From positions 1 to 61,711 of the forward strand of contig URDX01000010.1 in assembly GCA_900546695.1 (NCBI GenBank): a stretch of DNA of 61,711 nt. Reading direction: 5' to 3'. This stretch comes from an uncultured Eubacteriales bacterium (GTDB taxonomy: Bacteria; Bacillota; Clostridia; Oscillospirales; CAG-272). Under the pieces are notes generated by a model, which was not told where the DNA came from, did no database searches, and saw only the letters and a list, made by a program, of their open reading frames with translations. Shown one piece after another: positions 22,900 to 31,348 of this stretch (position 1 is its first letter; every line of letters starts with the position of its first letter). The position numbers were made by a program, and so were the translations under genes.

Positions 22900-24831
22900 T
22901 TATTCGAGCTCGAACGCGCCCGTATACAGCTGATAATATGTTCCCTTTTCTGCTATCAGCTTATCATGGCTGCCGCGCTCGATTATTCTGCCGTGGTCGA
23001 GCACCATAATGACATCCGAATTCTTGACGGTGGAGAGGCGGTGCGCGATAACGAACACCGTTCTGCCCTCCATTAGCTTATCCATACCGCGCTGGACGAT
23101 AGCCTCGGTGCGCGTGTCGATGGAGGAGGTTGCCTCGTCGAGTATCATTACGGGCGGGTCGGCGACCGCCGCGCGGGCGATTGCAATCAGCTGGCGCTGA
23201 CCCTGCGAGAGGTTTGCGCCGTTGGAGGTAAGCATGGTATCATAGCCCTGCGGCAGGCGGGAGATAAAGTCGTCCGCACCCGCGAGTCGGGCGGCGGCGC
23301 GGCATTCCTCGTCGGTCGCGTCGAGCTTTCCGTACCTGATATTGTCCATCACCGTGCCCGTGAACAGGTTCGTCTCCTGAAGAACGATGCCAAGCGAGCG
23401 GCGCAGATCGGATTTTTTTATCTTATTGATATTAATGCCGTCGTAGCGTATCTTGCCGTCGGCGATATCGTAGAAACGGTTGATCAGGTTGGTGATGGTG
23501 GTCTTGCCTGCGCCCGTTGCGCCGACGAACGCCACCTTCTGCCCGGGCTCCGCGAATACGGAGACATCGTGCAGCACCGTTTTTTCGGGCGTATAGCCGA
23601 AATCGACCTCGGTCATGCGGACATCGCCGCGCAGCTCGGTATATGTAACGCTGCCGTCGCCGTGCGGATGCTTCCATGCCCATCTGCCCGTATGATGGTC
23701 CGCCTCGCGGATGCTGCCGTCGTCGGATATCTCCGCATCTACGAGCGTGACATACCCGTCGTCGGTCTCGGGCTGCGTGTCGATAAGCGAGAAGATACGC
23801 TCAGCGCCCGCCATTGCAAGCACTACCGAGTTTATCTGCTGCGAGACCTGATTGACATTTCCCGTAAACTGCTTGGTCATGCTCATAAACGGCACGAGCA
23901 CGTCGACGGTAAGAACGCCGATACCCGCCGCTATCGAGCTGATACCGACATTAGGCAGACCCGAGAGCACGAGCGCGCCGCCGACGGTTGCGCAGAGAAC
24001 GTAGAGCACGTTTCCGATATTCATTATGATAGGTCCGAGAACGTTTGCATAGGCATGTGCGCGGTAGCTGTCCTGATAAAGCTCCTCGTTTATCTCCTCA
24101 AAGCCTCGCTGCGCCTCCTCCTCATGGCAGAATACCTTGATGACCTTCTGACCGTTCATCATCTCCTGTGCATAGCCCTCCGCGCTGCCTATCGAGCGCT
24201 GCTGACGGATGAAGTACTTTGCCGAGCCGCTGCCGACCTTCTTTGACACAATAACCATCAGCACAACGCCGATAACAATAATGAGCGTCATGGGAATGCT
24301 GTACCAGAGCATTATTCCGAGCACGGTCAGCACTATCACAGCCGCCTGCAGCAGCTGCGGGAGCGACTGCGAAACGAGCTGACGCAGCGCGTCGATATCG
24401 TTTGTGTAATAGCTCATGATGTCGCCGTGCTTGTGCGTGTCAAAATAGCTGATGGGCAGATTCTGCATGCCGTCGAACATGCGGCAGCGCAGCTTGCAGA
24501 GAAAGCCCTGCGTAATTACCGCCATGAGCTGATTGTACGCGGTTATCGAGAGCATTGCGAGCAGATACAGCACGATAAGGATTATCATTATCGGGATTAT
24601 CTCCGCAAATGCCGCGCCGATATCGCTGTCGCCGCGCTCGAGATAGTCGGTAACGATGCTCAGCACCTTCTGCACGAATACCGACGGTATGGACGATACT
24701 ATTGCGGAAAAGATGATACACACCGCCGTCAGCGGTACAAGACGGGGGTAGAACTCTATCAGCAGGCGGAGAATACGACCGAGCGAGCCGGGCTTTTTGC
24801 CGCCGCGGGTCTGTTTCTTATCATTCTTCAT
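22900..24831 (-). CDS. ABC exporter half-transporter, second subunit
   Basis: 643-residue permease-ATPase of the multidrug-exporter type. After six membrane helices the ATPase shows Walker A GATGAGKTT near 440, signature LSQGQRQ near 545, Walker B ILDEATSSID near 568 and H-loop IAHRLST. A ~40-residue insertion rich in His, Asp and Gly lies between helices and ATPase. ATG 24831 follows AGGAGG by 8 bases and overlaps the previous stop (ATGAAGAATGA). With the 24821 gene it forms a heterodimer of the LmrCD/TM287-288 type. Substrate unknown. Confidence 0.93.
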   Translation of the reverse strand: MKNDKKQTRGGKKPGSLGRILRLLIEFYPRLVPLTAVCIIFSAIVSSIPSVFVQKVLSIVTDYLERGDSDIGAAFAEIIPIMIILIVLYLLAMLSITAYNQLMAVITQGFLCKLRCRMFDGMQNLPISYFDTHKHGDIMSYYTNDIDALRQLVSQSLPQLLQAAVIVLTVLGIMLWYSIPMTLIIVIGVVLMVIVSKKVGSGSAKYFIRQQRSIGSAEGYAQEMMNGQKVIKVFCHEEEAQRGFEEINEELYQDSYRAHAYANVLGPIIMNIGNVLYVLCATVGGALVLSGLPNVGISSIAAGIGVLTVDVLVPFMSMTKQFTGNVNQVSQQINSVVLAMAGAERIFSLIDTQPETDDGYVTLVDAEISDDGSIREADHHTGRWAWKHPHGDGSVTYTELRGDVRMTEVDFGYTPEKTVLHDVSVFAEPGQKVAFVGATGAGKTTITNLINRFYDIADGKIRYDGININKIKKSDLRRSLGIVLQETNLFTGTVMDNIRYGKLDATDEECRAAARLAGADDFISRLPQGYDTMLTSNGANLSQGQRQLIAIARAAVADPPVMILDEATSSIDTRTEAIVQRGMDKLMEGRTVFVIAHRLSTVKNSDVIMVLDHGRIIERGSHDKLIAEKGTYYQLYTGAFELE

Positions 24832-26560
24832 CTCCGTTACCTCCTGTCTGCTGCTCATATATCTCGCGATAGATATCAGAGGTCTCGAGCAGCTGTTCGT
24901 GCGTGCCCGATGCCGCTATCCTGCCGCCGTCGAGCACTATTATCATATCCGCTTCCATCACCGACGAGACGCGCTGAGATATGATTATCTTGGTCGTTTC
25001 GGGGATAAAGCGGGCAAAGCCCTCACGAATGAGCGCGTCGGTCTTGGTGTCGACCGCGCTCGTAGAGTCGTCGAGGATAAGTATTTTCGGTCGTCCGAGC
25101 AGCGCGCGGGCAATGCAGATACGCTGCTTCTGTCCGCCCGAAACGTTTGTTCCGCCCTGCTCTATGTGTGCGGAATAGCCGTCGGGGAATGACTCGATAA
25201 AATCGTGCGCCTGCGCGAGACGGCAAGCCTCGACAAGCTCCTCATCGGTCGCTGATTCGTTACCCCACCGCAGATTCTCCGCGATTGTGCCCGAGAACAG
25301 CATGTTCTTCTGCAGCACCATTGCGACCGACCGACGCAGCGACTCGAGATCATAGCTGCGCACATCCTCGCCGCCTACGCGGACAGCGCCCGCGCTGACG
25401 TCGTAGAGACGCGGTATCAGCTGAACGAGCGAGGATTTACCCGAGCCTGTTCCGCCGAGCACGCCGACCGTGCTGCCCGACGGGATATGCAGCTCGATAT
25501 CCGAGAGCGCGTCGTGCTCCGACTTTTCGGAATAGCGGAAGGATACGCCGTCGAAGTCTATTCTGCCGTCGCGCACCTCAGTAAGAGCACCGCTCGGGCT
25601 TGTCAGCGTAGGCTGCTCGTCAAGAACCTCGCCGATTCGCTCCGTCGACTCGTACGAGATGGTCAGGATAACATATATCATCGAGAGCATCATCAGCTGC
25701 ATCATTATCTGAAAGCCGTAGTTGAGCATCGCCGATATCTCGCCGACGTTGATGGCAGCGCCGCCCGAAGAGAGTATCATGCGCGAGCCGACAAGCAGAA
25801 TAAATACCAGGTTGAAGTATATGCATAGCTGCATGAGCGGTGCGTTGAGCGCCACTATACGCTCTGCACGGGTAAAGTCGCCGCGAATATCGTCGGCAGC
25901 CGCTCCGAACTTTTTCTTTTCATGGTCCTCGCGCGAGAAGCCCTTTACAACGCGCATTCCGCGGACGTTTTCCTCAATGGATTCGTTCAGTCGGTCATAC
26001 TTGCGGAATACAGAGCGAAAGGCGGGCATTGCCTTTCTCGCTATCATGAGCAGTCCGAAAACGAGCACGGGTATAATGATAACAAAGGAGGTCGCGAGCG
26101 CTCCGCCCATTATGAATGCCATGATTATCGAAAAGATAAGCATAAGCGGCGCGCGCACCGCCGTGCGGATGGTCATCATGTATGCAAGCTGCGCATTCGA
26201 CACGTCTGTCGTCAGACGGGTAACGAGCGACGAGGACGAAAAACGGTCGATATTTGCAAACGAAAAGCGCTGTATGCTCGCAAACATGTCGCTGCGCATA
26301 TTCTTTGCAAAGCCCGCAGACGCCTCCGCGCTCGTCTTGCCCGCTATCGCTCCCGCACAGAGTGAGCAGAGCGCAAGCACGACGAGCAGACCGCCGCGCG
26401 AGAGTATAAAGTGCATGTCGGTACCCTGCTGAACGCCGTTCAGCATGCTCGCCGTGACAAACGGTATGATGGTCTCCATCACCGCTTCTATCAATATAAA
26501 AATGAAGGTAAGTACGGTCGCCTTTTTGTATTCGCGTACGCACCGCAAAAGCTTCAACAT
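24821..26560 (-). CDS. ABC exporter half-transporter, first subunit
   Basis: 579 residues. Membrane domain, then Walker A GGTGSGKSS near 368, signature VSGGQKQR near 478 and Walker B ILDDSTSAVD near 500. The residue after the Walker B Asp is Asp instead of the catalytic Glu, as in the degenerate site of heterodimeric exporters, and the H-loop His is replaced by Gln (ISQRVSS). So only one of the two composite ATP sites of this transporter should hydrolyse efficiently. It overlaps both neighbours by a few bases and forms one operon with them. Confidence 0.93.
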   Translation of the reverse strand: MLKLLRCVREYKKATVLTFIFILIEAVMETIIPFVTASMLNGVQQGTDMHFILSRGGLLVVLALCSLCAGAIAGKTSAEASAGFAKNMRSDMFASIQRFSFANIDRFSSSSLVTRLTTDVSNAQLAYMMTIRTAVRAPLMLIFSIIMAFIMGGALATSFVIIIPVLVFGLLMIARKAMPAFRSVFRKYDRLNESIEENVRGMRVVKGFSREDHEKKKFGAAADDIRGDFTRAERIVALNAPLMQLCIYFNLVFILLVGSRMILSSGGAAINVGEISAMLNYGFQIMMQLMMLSMIYVILTISYESTERIGEVLDEQPTLTSPSGALTEVRDGRIDFDGVSFRYSEKSEHDALSDIELHIPSGSTVGVLGGTGSGKSSLVQLIPRLYDVSAGAVRVGGEDVRSYDLESLRRSVAMVLQKNMLFSGTIAENLRWGNESATDEELVEACRLAQAHDFIESFPDGYSAHIEQGGTNVSGGQKQRICIARALLGRPKILILDDSTSAVDTKTDALIREGFARFIPETTKIIISQRVSSVMEADMIIVLDGGRIAASGTHEQLLETSDIYREIYEQQTGGNGDEE

Positions 26561-27696
26561 TCCTCTTTACCTGCCTTTCTGCTCTTTTTGTATGCACCTG
26601 TTTCTCTTATCATGTCGTCAAGAATGGCTGCGGCATCCGATATGCAGCGCAGACACGGGCGCTTTGCATAGAACTCCGCATCCCGCTTTGCCGGCTCGGG
26701 TCCGGGTGCAGCGGACACACCGCGCATCAGGTCGCGGCAGACGATAGAGCCGTACCGCGCACGAAAAGCCTCCGCGAGCGACTGTATGCGGGCGTAGTGC
26801 GCCGTTTTTCCGTCAAGGTCGCCCGGCTTATCATAGCCCCACAGCAGCCCCGCCGCCATGAATATCCCGCTCATTGCACCGCAGACCTCACGCAGTCTGC
26901 CCATTCCGCCGCCGAACGACGACGAGAGCCGCAGCGCCGTCTGCCTGTCCATTCCCGTAAGGTCGGAAAAAGCAAGGAAGGTCGACTGCGCGCAGTTATA
27001 GCCCTCAAGAAAGAGCGACGCGGCGATCTGTGCATGATCTGTCAGCTCGCCGAGCACATGCGAGAGCAGTTCGGTAGCGCTCGAAACTATAGCCTGCGCG
27101 CCGCTGCGCTCGAGCGTTTCGCGGCTGCGGAAGCCCCAATCGACCGAAATGCAGTCCATATCGGCAGCCTGCGCCGTCAGTATGTCAACATCCGAGTCGC
27201 CGATGTACACAGCCTCCTCGCGGCGGTAGCCGAGACTGCGCAGCACCTCAAGCACCGAGTCGGGCGCGGGCTTTCGCGCAACGCCGTCACGCTCGCCGAG
27301 AGTTATATCGAACATCGCGGGAAAATAGCGTCTGCAGAGCTCGCGCACCGCCTCGTCGCGCTTGTTTGACACCACCGCGGTGCGCACACCGCAGGCAGAC
27401 AGACGGGTCAGCATCGGAATGATACCGTCATACGGCTTTGTCGTATCGTACATGTGCTCGCCGTACCATGCCATAAAGTCGCGGTAGACCCGCTCGACCG
27501 CGCCGTCATCCGTGCCGTCGGGCACGCCGCGCTCACAGAGCTTATGTATACCGTTGCCCACCATCTGCCGCACCTCGTCTATGCTGCGCGCGGGCATGCC
27601 GTTCTTCTCAAGCGCGGCATTCAGCGCCGCCGCAAGATCGCCTAAGGTATTCAGCACCGTTCCGTCAAGATCGAATATCGCTAACCTGTATTTCAT
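26554..27696 (-). CDS. Fusion of HAD phosphatase and C_GCAxxG_C_C redox domain
   Basis: 380 residues. Residues 1-220 are a phosphoglycolate-phosphatase-like HAD domain: nucleophile in FDLDGTVLNT (Asp9), motif II VVSNKRD and motif III/IV GDSDVDILTAQAADM. Residues 225-375 match the C_GCAxxG_C_C family: GYNCAQS (Cys235), EVCGAMSG (Cys272), then Cys320, Cys348 and Cys351. That family is of unknown function but carries conserved cysteines suggesting redox or metal chemistry. The start at 27696 follows AAAGGAG by 6 bases. First gene of an operon with the two exporter subunits, overlapping the next by 7 bases. Confidence 0.88.
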   Translation of the reverse strand: MKYRLAIFDLDGTVLNTLGDLAAALNAALEKNGMPARSIDEVRQMVGNGIHKLCERGVPDGTDDGAVERVYRDFMAWYGEHMYDTTKPYDGIIPMLTRLSACGVRTAVVSNKRDEAVRELCRRYFPAMFDITLGERDGVARKPAPDSVLEVLRSLGYRREEAVYIGDSDVDILTAQAADMDCISVDWGFRSRETLERSGAQAIVSSATELLSHVLGELTDHAQIAASLFLEGYNCAQSTFLAFSDLTGMDRQTALRLSSSFGGGMGRLREVCGAMSGIFMAAGLLWGYDKPGDLDGKTAHYARIQSLAEAFRARYGSIVCRDLMRGVSAAPGPEPAKRDAEFYAKRPCLRCISDAAAILDDMIRETGAYKKSRKAGKEEC

Positions 27697-27929
27697 TTCG
27701 GCTCCTTTCCCCGCTCTGCACCGTAGGCGGTCGTTAAAGCAGGCGCACGGCTGTCGCCGACACGCCCGCCCCGATCGGGAAATATTGCTGTTTTTTTCGG
27801 CGGAAGCGCCCGCGCATTTCACGGCAGCCCCGCGGCTCCGCTGCGCCGAAGCACCGCTCCGTATTTCTTCATTGTATCACAAAAAAATGATGAATTCAAC
27901 CCGAAATATATAATACGGCAAAATACACA

Positions 27930-27959
27930 GAGCGACCGCCCCATATGCGGCGATCGCTC
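27930..27959 (-). terminator. Terminator of the desulfurase operon
   Basis: Reverse strand GAGCGATCGCC, loop, GGGCGGTCGCTC followed by TGTGTATTTT. Ten bases after the stop at 27970. Confidence 0.7.
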
Positions 27960-27969
27960 ACGTTTTTGC

Positions 27970-29112
27970 TCATTTCGACTGCGCGGTTATCTCCTTCATT
28001 GCCCGATAAAATCGCTCGGTCTGCTCTGCCGTATTGTATATCCCGAAGCTTGCGCGAACCGCGCCGCCCTCGGGCGTTCCTACCGTTTTGTGCGCGAGCG
28101 GAGCGCAGTGCAGCCCCGCACGGACGCATATTCCGCGCGCATCGAGCTCCGCGGCTATCTCCTCGCTGCCGCGCCCGACTACATTGAAAAGTACTACGCC
28201 GCCGACCCGCTCGGGCATATATACCCGAACGCCGTGCAGCGACAGCAGCATGTCGCGCACCCGCCTGCCCAGACCGCAGATGTGCGACTCTATCGCCTCC
28301 TGCCCCACCTCGCGCACAAAGCGTACGCCCGCCTCGAGCGATGCTATCGCGGGGAGACACAGCGTTCCCGCCTCGAGCCGTTCGGGGAGCGATTCGGGCA
28401 TGCCGAGCTCTGCGGATGCGATACCGCTGCCGCCCTCGATGAGCGGCGATATCGCGTGCGGGTCGAGCGACGGCGAGACTATAAGAAAGCCGCAGCCGAT
28501 GCCGTACAGCCCCTTGTGTCCCGATGAGCAGAGGATATCTATCCCGTCGCGCTCCATGTCTATGGGGATGTGCCCCGCCGACTGCGCCGCGTCGACGATA
28601 AACCGCGCCGAGCGTGAGCGGCATACCGAGCCTAACGCGCCGAGCGGCTGAGTTATGCCGCAGATGTTCGAGCTGTGACAACAGACGAGCGTGTCTGCGC
28701 GCGCGAGCCGCCCCGACAGCTCCGCCGACACCGCCGACGCATCCGCCGATGCGCGGTATATCCCGTAGCTGCACCCGCGCGACGCGAGCGATGCTACGGG
28801 ACGAAGCACCGAGTTGTGCTCTATCGAGGAGATGAGATATCTGCCGCCGCGACGCGCCGTGCCCTTTACGGCGAGATTCAGCGCGTAGGTGTCGTTTGCG
28901 GTAAAAATGACATTCTCGGGGCAGGAGCAGCCGAACATTTCAGCCAGCGCAGCCCTGCAGCGATACACCCTCTCCGCCGCAGCAAGCGTCGCACGGTGCC
29001 CACCGCGCCCAGGGTTTCCGTATTCGCCGCGCATCACCTCCCCCACCGCGCGCAGAACGGCGGGCGGCTTGGGGTATGAGGTCGCGGCATTGTCAAAGTA
29101 TATCAGGCTCAC
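27970..29112 (-). CDS. Cysteine desulfurase-family aminotransferase (class V)
   Basis: 380 residues, fold-type I PLP enzyme. IYFDNAATSYPKPPAV is the classic desulfurase start; SSIEHNSVLRP holds the PLP-stacking His; DAAQSAGHIPID the Asp; CSSGHKGLYG the PLP lysine. The C-terminal loop VRAGLHCAPLAHKTVG carries the active-site Cys. This composition fits the small EGID-type clostridial group that clusters with DUF3343. It removes sulfur (or selenium) from cysteine analogues. The next gene upstream at 29120 encodes such a partner, 7 bases apart. Confidence 0.92.
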   Translation of the reverse strand: MSLIYFDNAATSYPKPPAVLRAVGEVMRGEYGNPGRGGHRATLAAAERVYRCRAALAEMFGCSCPENVIFTANDTYALNLAVKGTARRGGRYLISSIEHNSVLRPVASLASRGCSYGIYRASADASAVSAELSGRLARADTLVCCHSSNICGITQPLGALGSVCRSRSARFIVDAAQSAGHIPIDMERDGIDILCSSGHKGLYGIGCGFLIVSPSLDPHAISPLIEGGSGIASAELGMPESLPERLEAGTLCLPAIASLEAGVRFVREVGQEAIESHICGLGRRVRDMLLSLHGVRVYMPERVGGVVLFNVVGRGSEEIAAELDARGICVRAGLHCAPLAHKTVGTPEGGAVRASFGIYNTAEQTERFYRAMKEITAQSK

Positions 29113-29119
29113 CTCGCGC

Positions 29120-29350
29120 CTACCTTATCACACGCTCGTAGCCTATCCCGCTGCCGCGCAGCCTGCCGAGCGCCCGACCGAGCTCCTGCGCAGACAGCAT
29201 CAGCCCGTAAGAGCAGCCCTTGCCGCCGCCCTCTATCCTGACGGGCGAGGAATATATCCCGACCGCCGCAAGCACCTCCCGCGCACGAAAAACCGCATTG
29301 ACCGAACCGATGACGATTCGCACCCTGCCGCCTGCATGTGTACCGTTCAC
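29120..29350 (-). CDS. DUF3343 protein, putative Se/S carrier
   Basis: 76 residues from GTG 29350, eight bases after GAAGGG. RVRIVIGSVNAVFRAREVL, the GGGKGCSYGLML segment with its single conserved Cys, and the end GIGYERVIR fit the DUF3343 family, proposed as sulfur or selenium carriers. Its pairing with the desulfurase gene at 27970 supports transfer of the persulfide from that enzyme to this protein. No selD or selA is visible in the window, so selenium use is not shown. Confidence 0.8.
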   Translation of the reverse strand: MNGTHAGGRVRIVIGSVNAVFRAREVLAAVGIYSSPVRIEGGGKGCSYGLMLSAQELGRALGRLRGSGIGYERVIR

Positions 29351-29451
29351 CGTCTTTTTCCCTTCTTTCGCTTTTCATTTCTGCCCGCACAGTGCCTCGG
29401 TTCATTATATGCTGCCGCGCATTGCGCGGTGACGGCGGGATGCGGCAGATA

Positions 29452-29563
29452 AGAGCGGGCGAACAGAAGGCAAATAAAACAGACGGCAGATGAAGGAAGC
29501 GGCAGATGAAAGTGACAGCAGATAAAGCAAACAGCGAATGAAACCGACAGCGAACAATCGGTT
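29452..29563. repeat. Degenerate 16-bp tandem repeat array (6-7 units)
   Basis: Units AGGCAAATAAAACAGA (29468), CGGCAGATGAAGGAAG (29484), CGGCAGATGAAAGTGA (29500), CAGCAGATAAAGCAAA (29516), CAGCGAATGAAACCGA (29532) and CAGCGAACAATCGGTT (29548). It lies in the 450-base gap between the DUF3343 and murE operons. No gene is seen in that gap. Confidence 0.75.
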
Positions 29564-29643
29564 CACGGCAAAGCGGGCTGCGGGAAAGAAACTCGCCGAA
29601 TTACAGATTACGGTAATGCAGGCAGATCAAATGCAAAACGATA

Positions 29644-29682
29644 AAAAGCGGGTAACAAAGCAATCCATGCTCTGTTTCCCGC
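29644..29682 (-). terminator. Terminator of the murE operon
   Basis: Reverse strand GCGGGAAACAGAG, loop, CTTTGTTACCCGC and then TTTTTATCG. It lies about 120 bases after the murE stop. Confidence 0.75.
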
Positions 29683-29800
29683 CCGAAAATCAATCCTATT
29701 AAGATTTTGACAGACCGCATTGCGTAGCCGTCACAACGCTTGGAATCACAGCACATCGCCAAGCAAAGCCGCATCGCATGTTGTCAAAGTCTGCGCGCCG

Positions 29801-31273
29801 TCATCTCCCCGCAAGCACGCCGCCGAGCTCGCGCTCGAGTATATCCCGCTCCGAGAACGGAACCTTTTTACCTCTGATTATCTGGTAATCCTCGTGTCCT
29901 TTTCCCGCGAGAAGAACGGTATCTCCACGCTCCGCCGTCTGCACCGCATAGCGTATCGCACGCTCGCGGTCTGCTATCCTGACCGACGGGGTCTTTTTAA
30001 GGTAGGAGCATATCTCAGCGATTATCGCGTCGGGATCCTCAAAATCGGGATTATCGCTCGTTACTATGCACAGGTCGGCAACGCCGTCCGCCGCCTCGGC
30101 AAGCTCGCGTCTGCGCAGCTCCGCTCTGCCGCCGATAGAGCCGAACAGCACTATCAGCCGCCCCTCGGTGTGCGGGCGCAGCACCGCAAGCACACTCGCA
30201 AGGCTTGCGCCGTTATGCGCGTAGTCGATGATAAATCTGCGCTCACCGTCGCTGAAGCTCTCGAGTCTGCCGCGTACATGTGCGCGGCACAGCGTGTCTG
30301 AGATAACATTGTCGGCAACGCCCTCTGCACGCAGAACCGCGATAGCCGCAAGCGCGTTATAGACGCTGAAAAGTCCCGGCATTGCCACCGAAAAGCGCAC
30401 GCCGCCTACCTCAAAACGCATTCCCGCGTTGCCGCAGACCGAGATCTCGGCAATATTTTCCGCGCGCAGCGCACACGCGGAGGTAATACCGTATCCGATA
30501 ACGTCGCGTGCGGCGGAGTGCGCCATTCTTCCGCACTGCGCGTCATCCGCATTGAGAATGCTCAGCTCTGACGCTGCAAACAGCTGCGCCTTGCAGCTTA
30601 TGTATTCCTCCATATCCGCATGCTCGGTCGGTCCTATGTGGTCGGGCGAAAGATTCGTGAACACGCCCTCCGCAAAATGCAGTCCGTAAACACGGTCGAG
30701 CTTATACGCCTGCGATGAGACCTCCATAACGACGGTATCAACGCCCGCGTCGCGCATATCCGACAGAACACGCGCGAGCACAAGCGCGTCTGGTGTGGTA
30801 TTTGCCGACGGGCGCAGAGAGCCGCCGCAGCCGATGCCGCATGTGCCGATAATTCCGACCCTGCGTCCCGCAGCCTCAAGCCCCGAGCGGATAAGCTCGG
30901 CGGTCGTGCTCTTTCCCTTAGTGCCCGTAACGCCGATGAGCCGCAGCGACGCGGCGGGCTCGCCGTAAAAGCGCTGTGCGATAACGGCAAGGGCGCGGCG
31001 GGTAGACGGTACGACGACAACGCTCGCATCCGACGCAAGCTCGAGCGGGCGCTCGGCAAGAAAACAGCGACAGCCGCTCTCGTATGCGCTCGCCGCAAAA
31101 TCGTGACCGTCGCTCCTTGTCCCTGATATGCAGACAAAAAGACTGTCTCGGCGCGCCGTGCGCGAATCCGTTGTAAGCGAGGTTATCTCGATATCCGCCG
31201 AGCGGGATACAGCCGCAGCGCCCCCCGCGTATAAAGTGACATCACAGCCGTCAAGCAGCCTGCTCAGCTTCAT
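29801..31273 (-). CDS. murE: MurE-type UDP-MurNAc-tripeptide synthetase with DNPD motif
   Basis: 490 residues, full length. Nucleotide loop VTGTKGKST at 115-123, TTPDA near 159, MEVSSQAYKLDRV near 183, FTNLSPDHIG near 205 and DYAHNGASL near 350. The substrate-selecting motif is DNPD at 407-410; meso-DAP-adding enzymes carry DNPR, and Lys-adding enzymes differ at this site. This argues against meso-DAP but does not prove lysine. Last gene of a four-gene operon with PAP2, asparagine-synthetase and ATP-grasp genes, 75 bases after the latter. GGAAAGGAAG precedes the ATG. Confidence 0.92.
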   Translation of the reverse strand: MKLSRLLDGCDVTLYAGGAAAVSRSADIEITSLTTDSRTARRDSLFVCISGTRSDGHDFAASAYESGCRCFLAERPLELASDASVVVVPSTRRALAVIAQRFYGEPAASLRLIGVTGTKGKSTTAELIRSGLEAAGRRVGIIGTCGIGCGGSLRPSANTTPDALVLARVLSDMRDAGVDTVVMEVSSQAYKLDRVYGLHFAEGVFTNLSPDHIGPTEHADMEEYISCKAQLFAASELSILNADDAQCGRMAHSAARDVIGYGITSACALRAENIAEISVCGNAGMRFEVGGVRFSVAMPGLFSVYNALAAIAVLRAEGVADNVISDTLCRAHVRGRLESFSDGERRFIIDYAHNGASLASVLAVLRPHTEGRLIVLFGSIGGRAELRRRELAEAADGVADLCIVTSDNPDFEDPDAIIAEICSYLKKTPSVRIADRERAIRYAVQTAERGDTVLLAGKGHEDYQIIRGKKVPFSERDILERELGGVLAGR

Positions 31274-31348
31274 ATTCCGTACTTCCTTTCCGCTCCGCCC
31301 ATGACACTGCGGTCACGAGGCGAAAAAAATCGACCGACCGCCGACGGT

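Noticed and set aside
23569..24246. 225-codon forward frame opposite an ABC exporter
   Set aside because: Shadow of the 22900-24831 gene; Arg/His-rich without recognisable domain.
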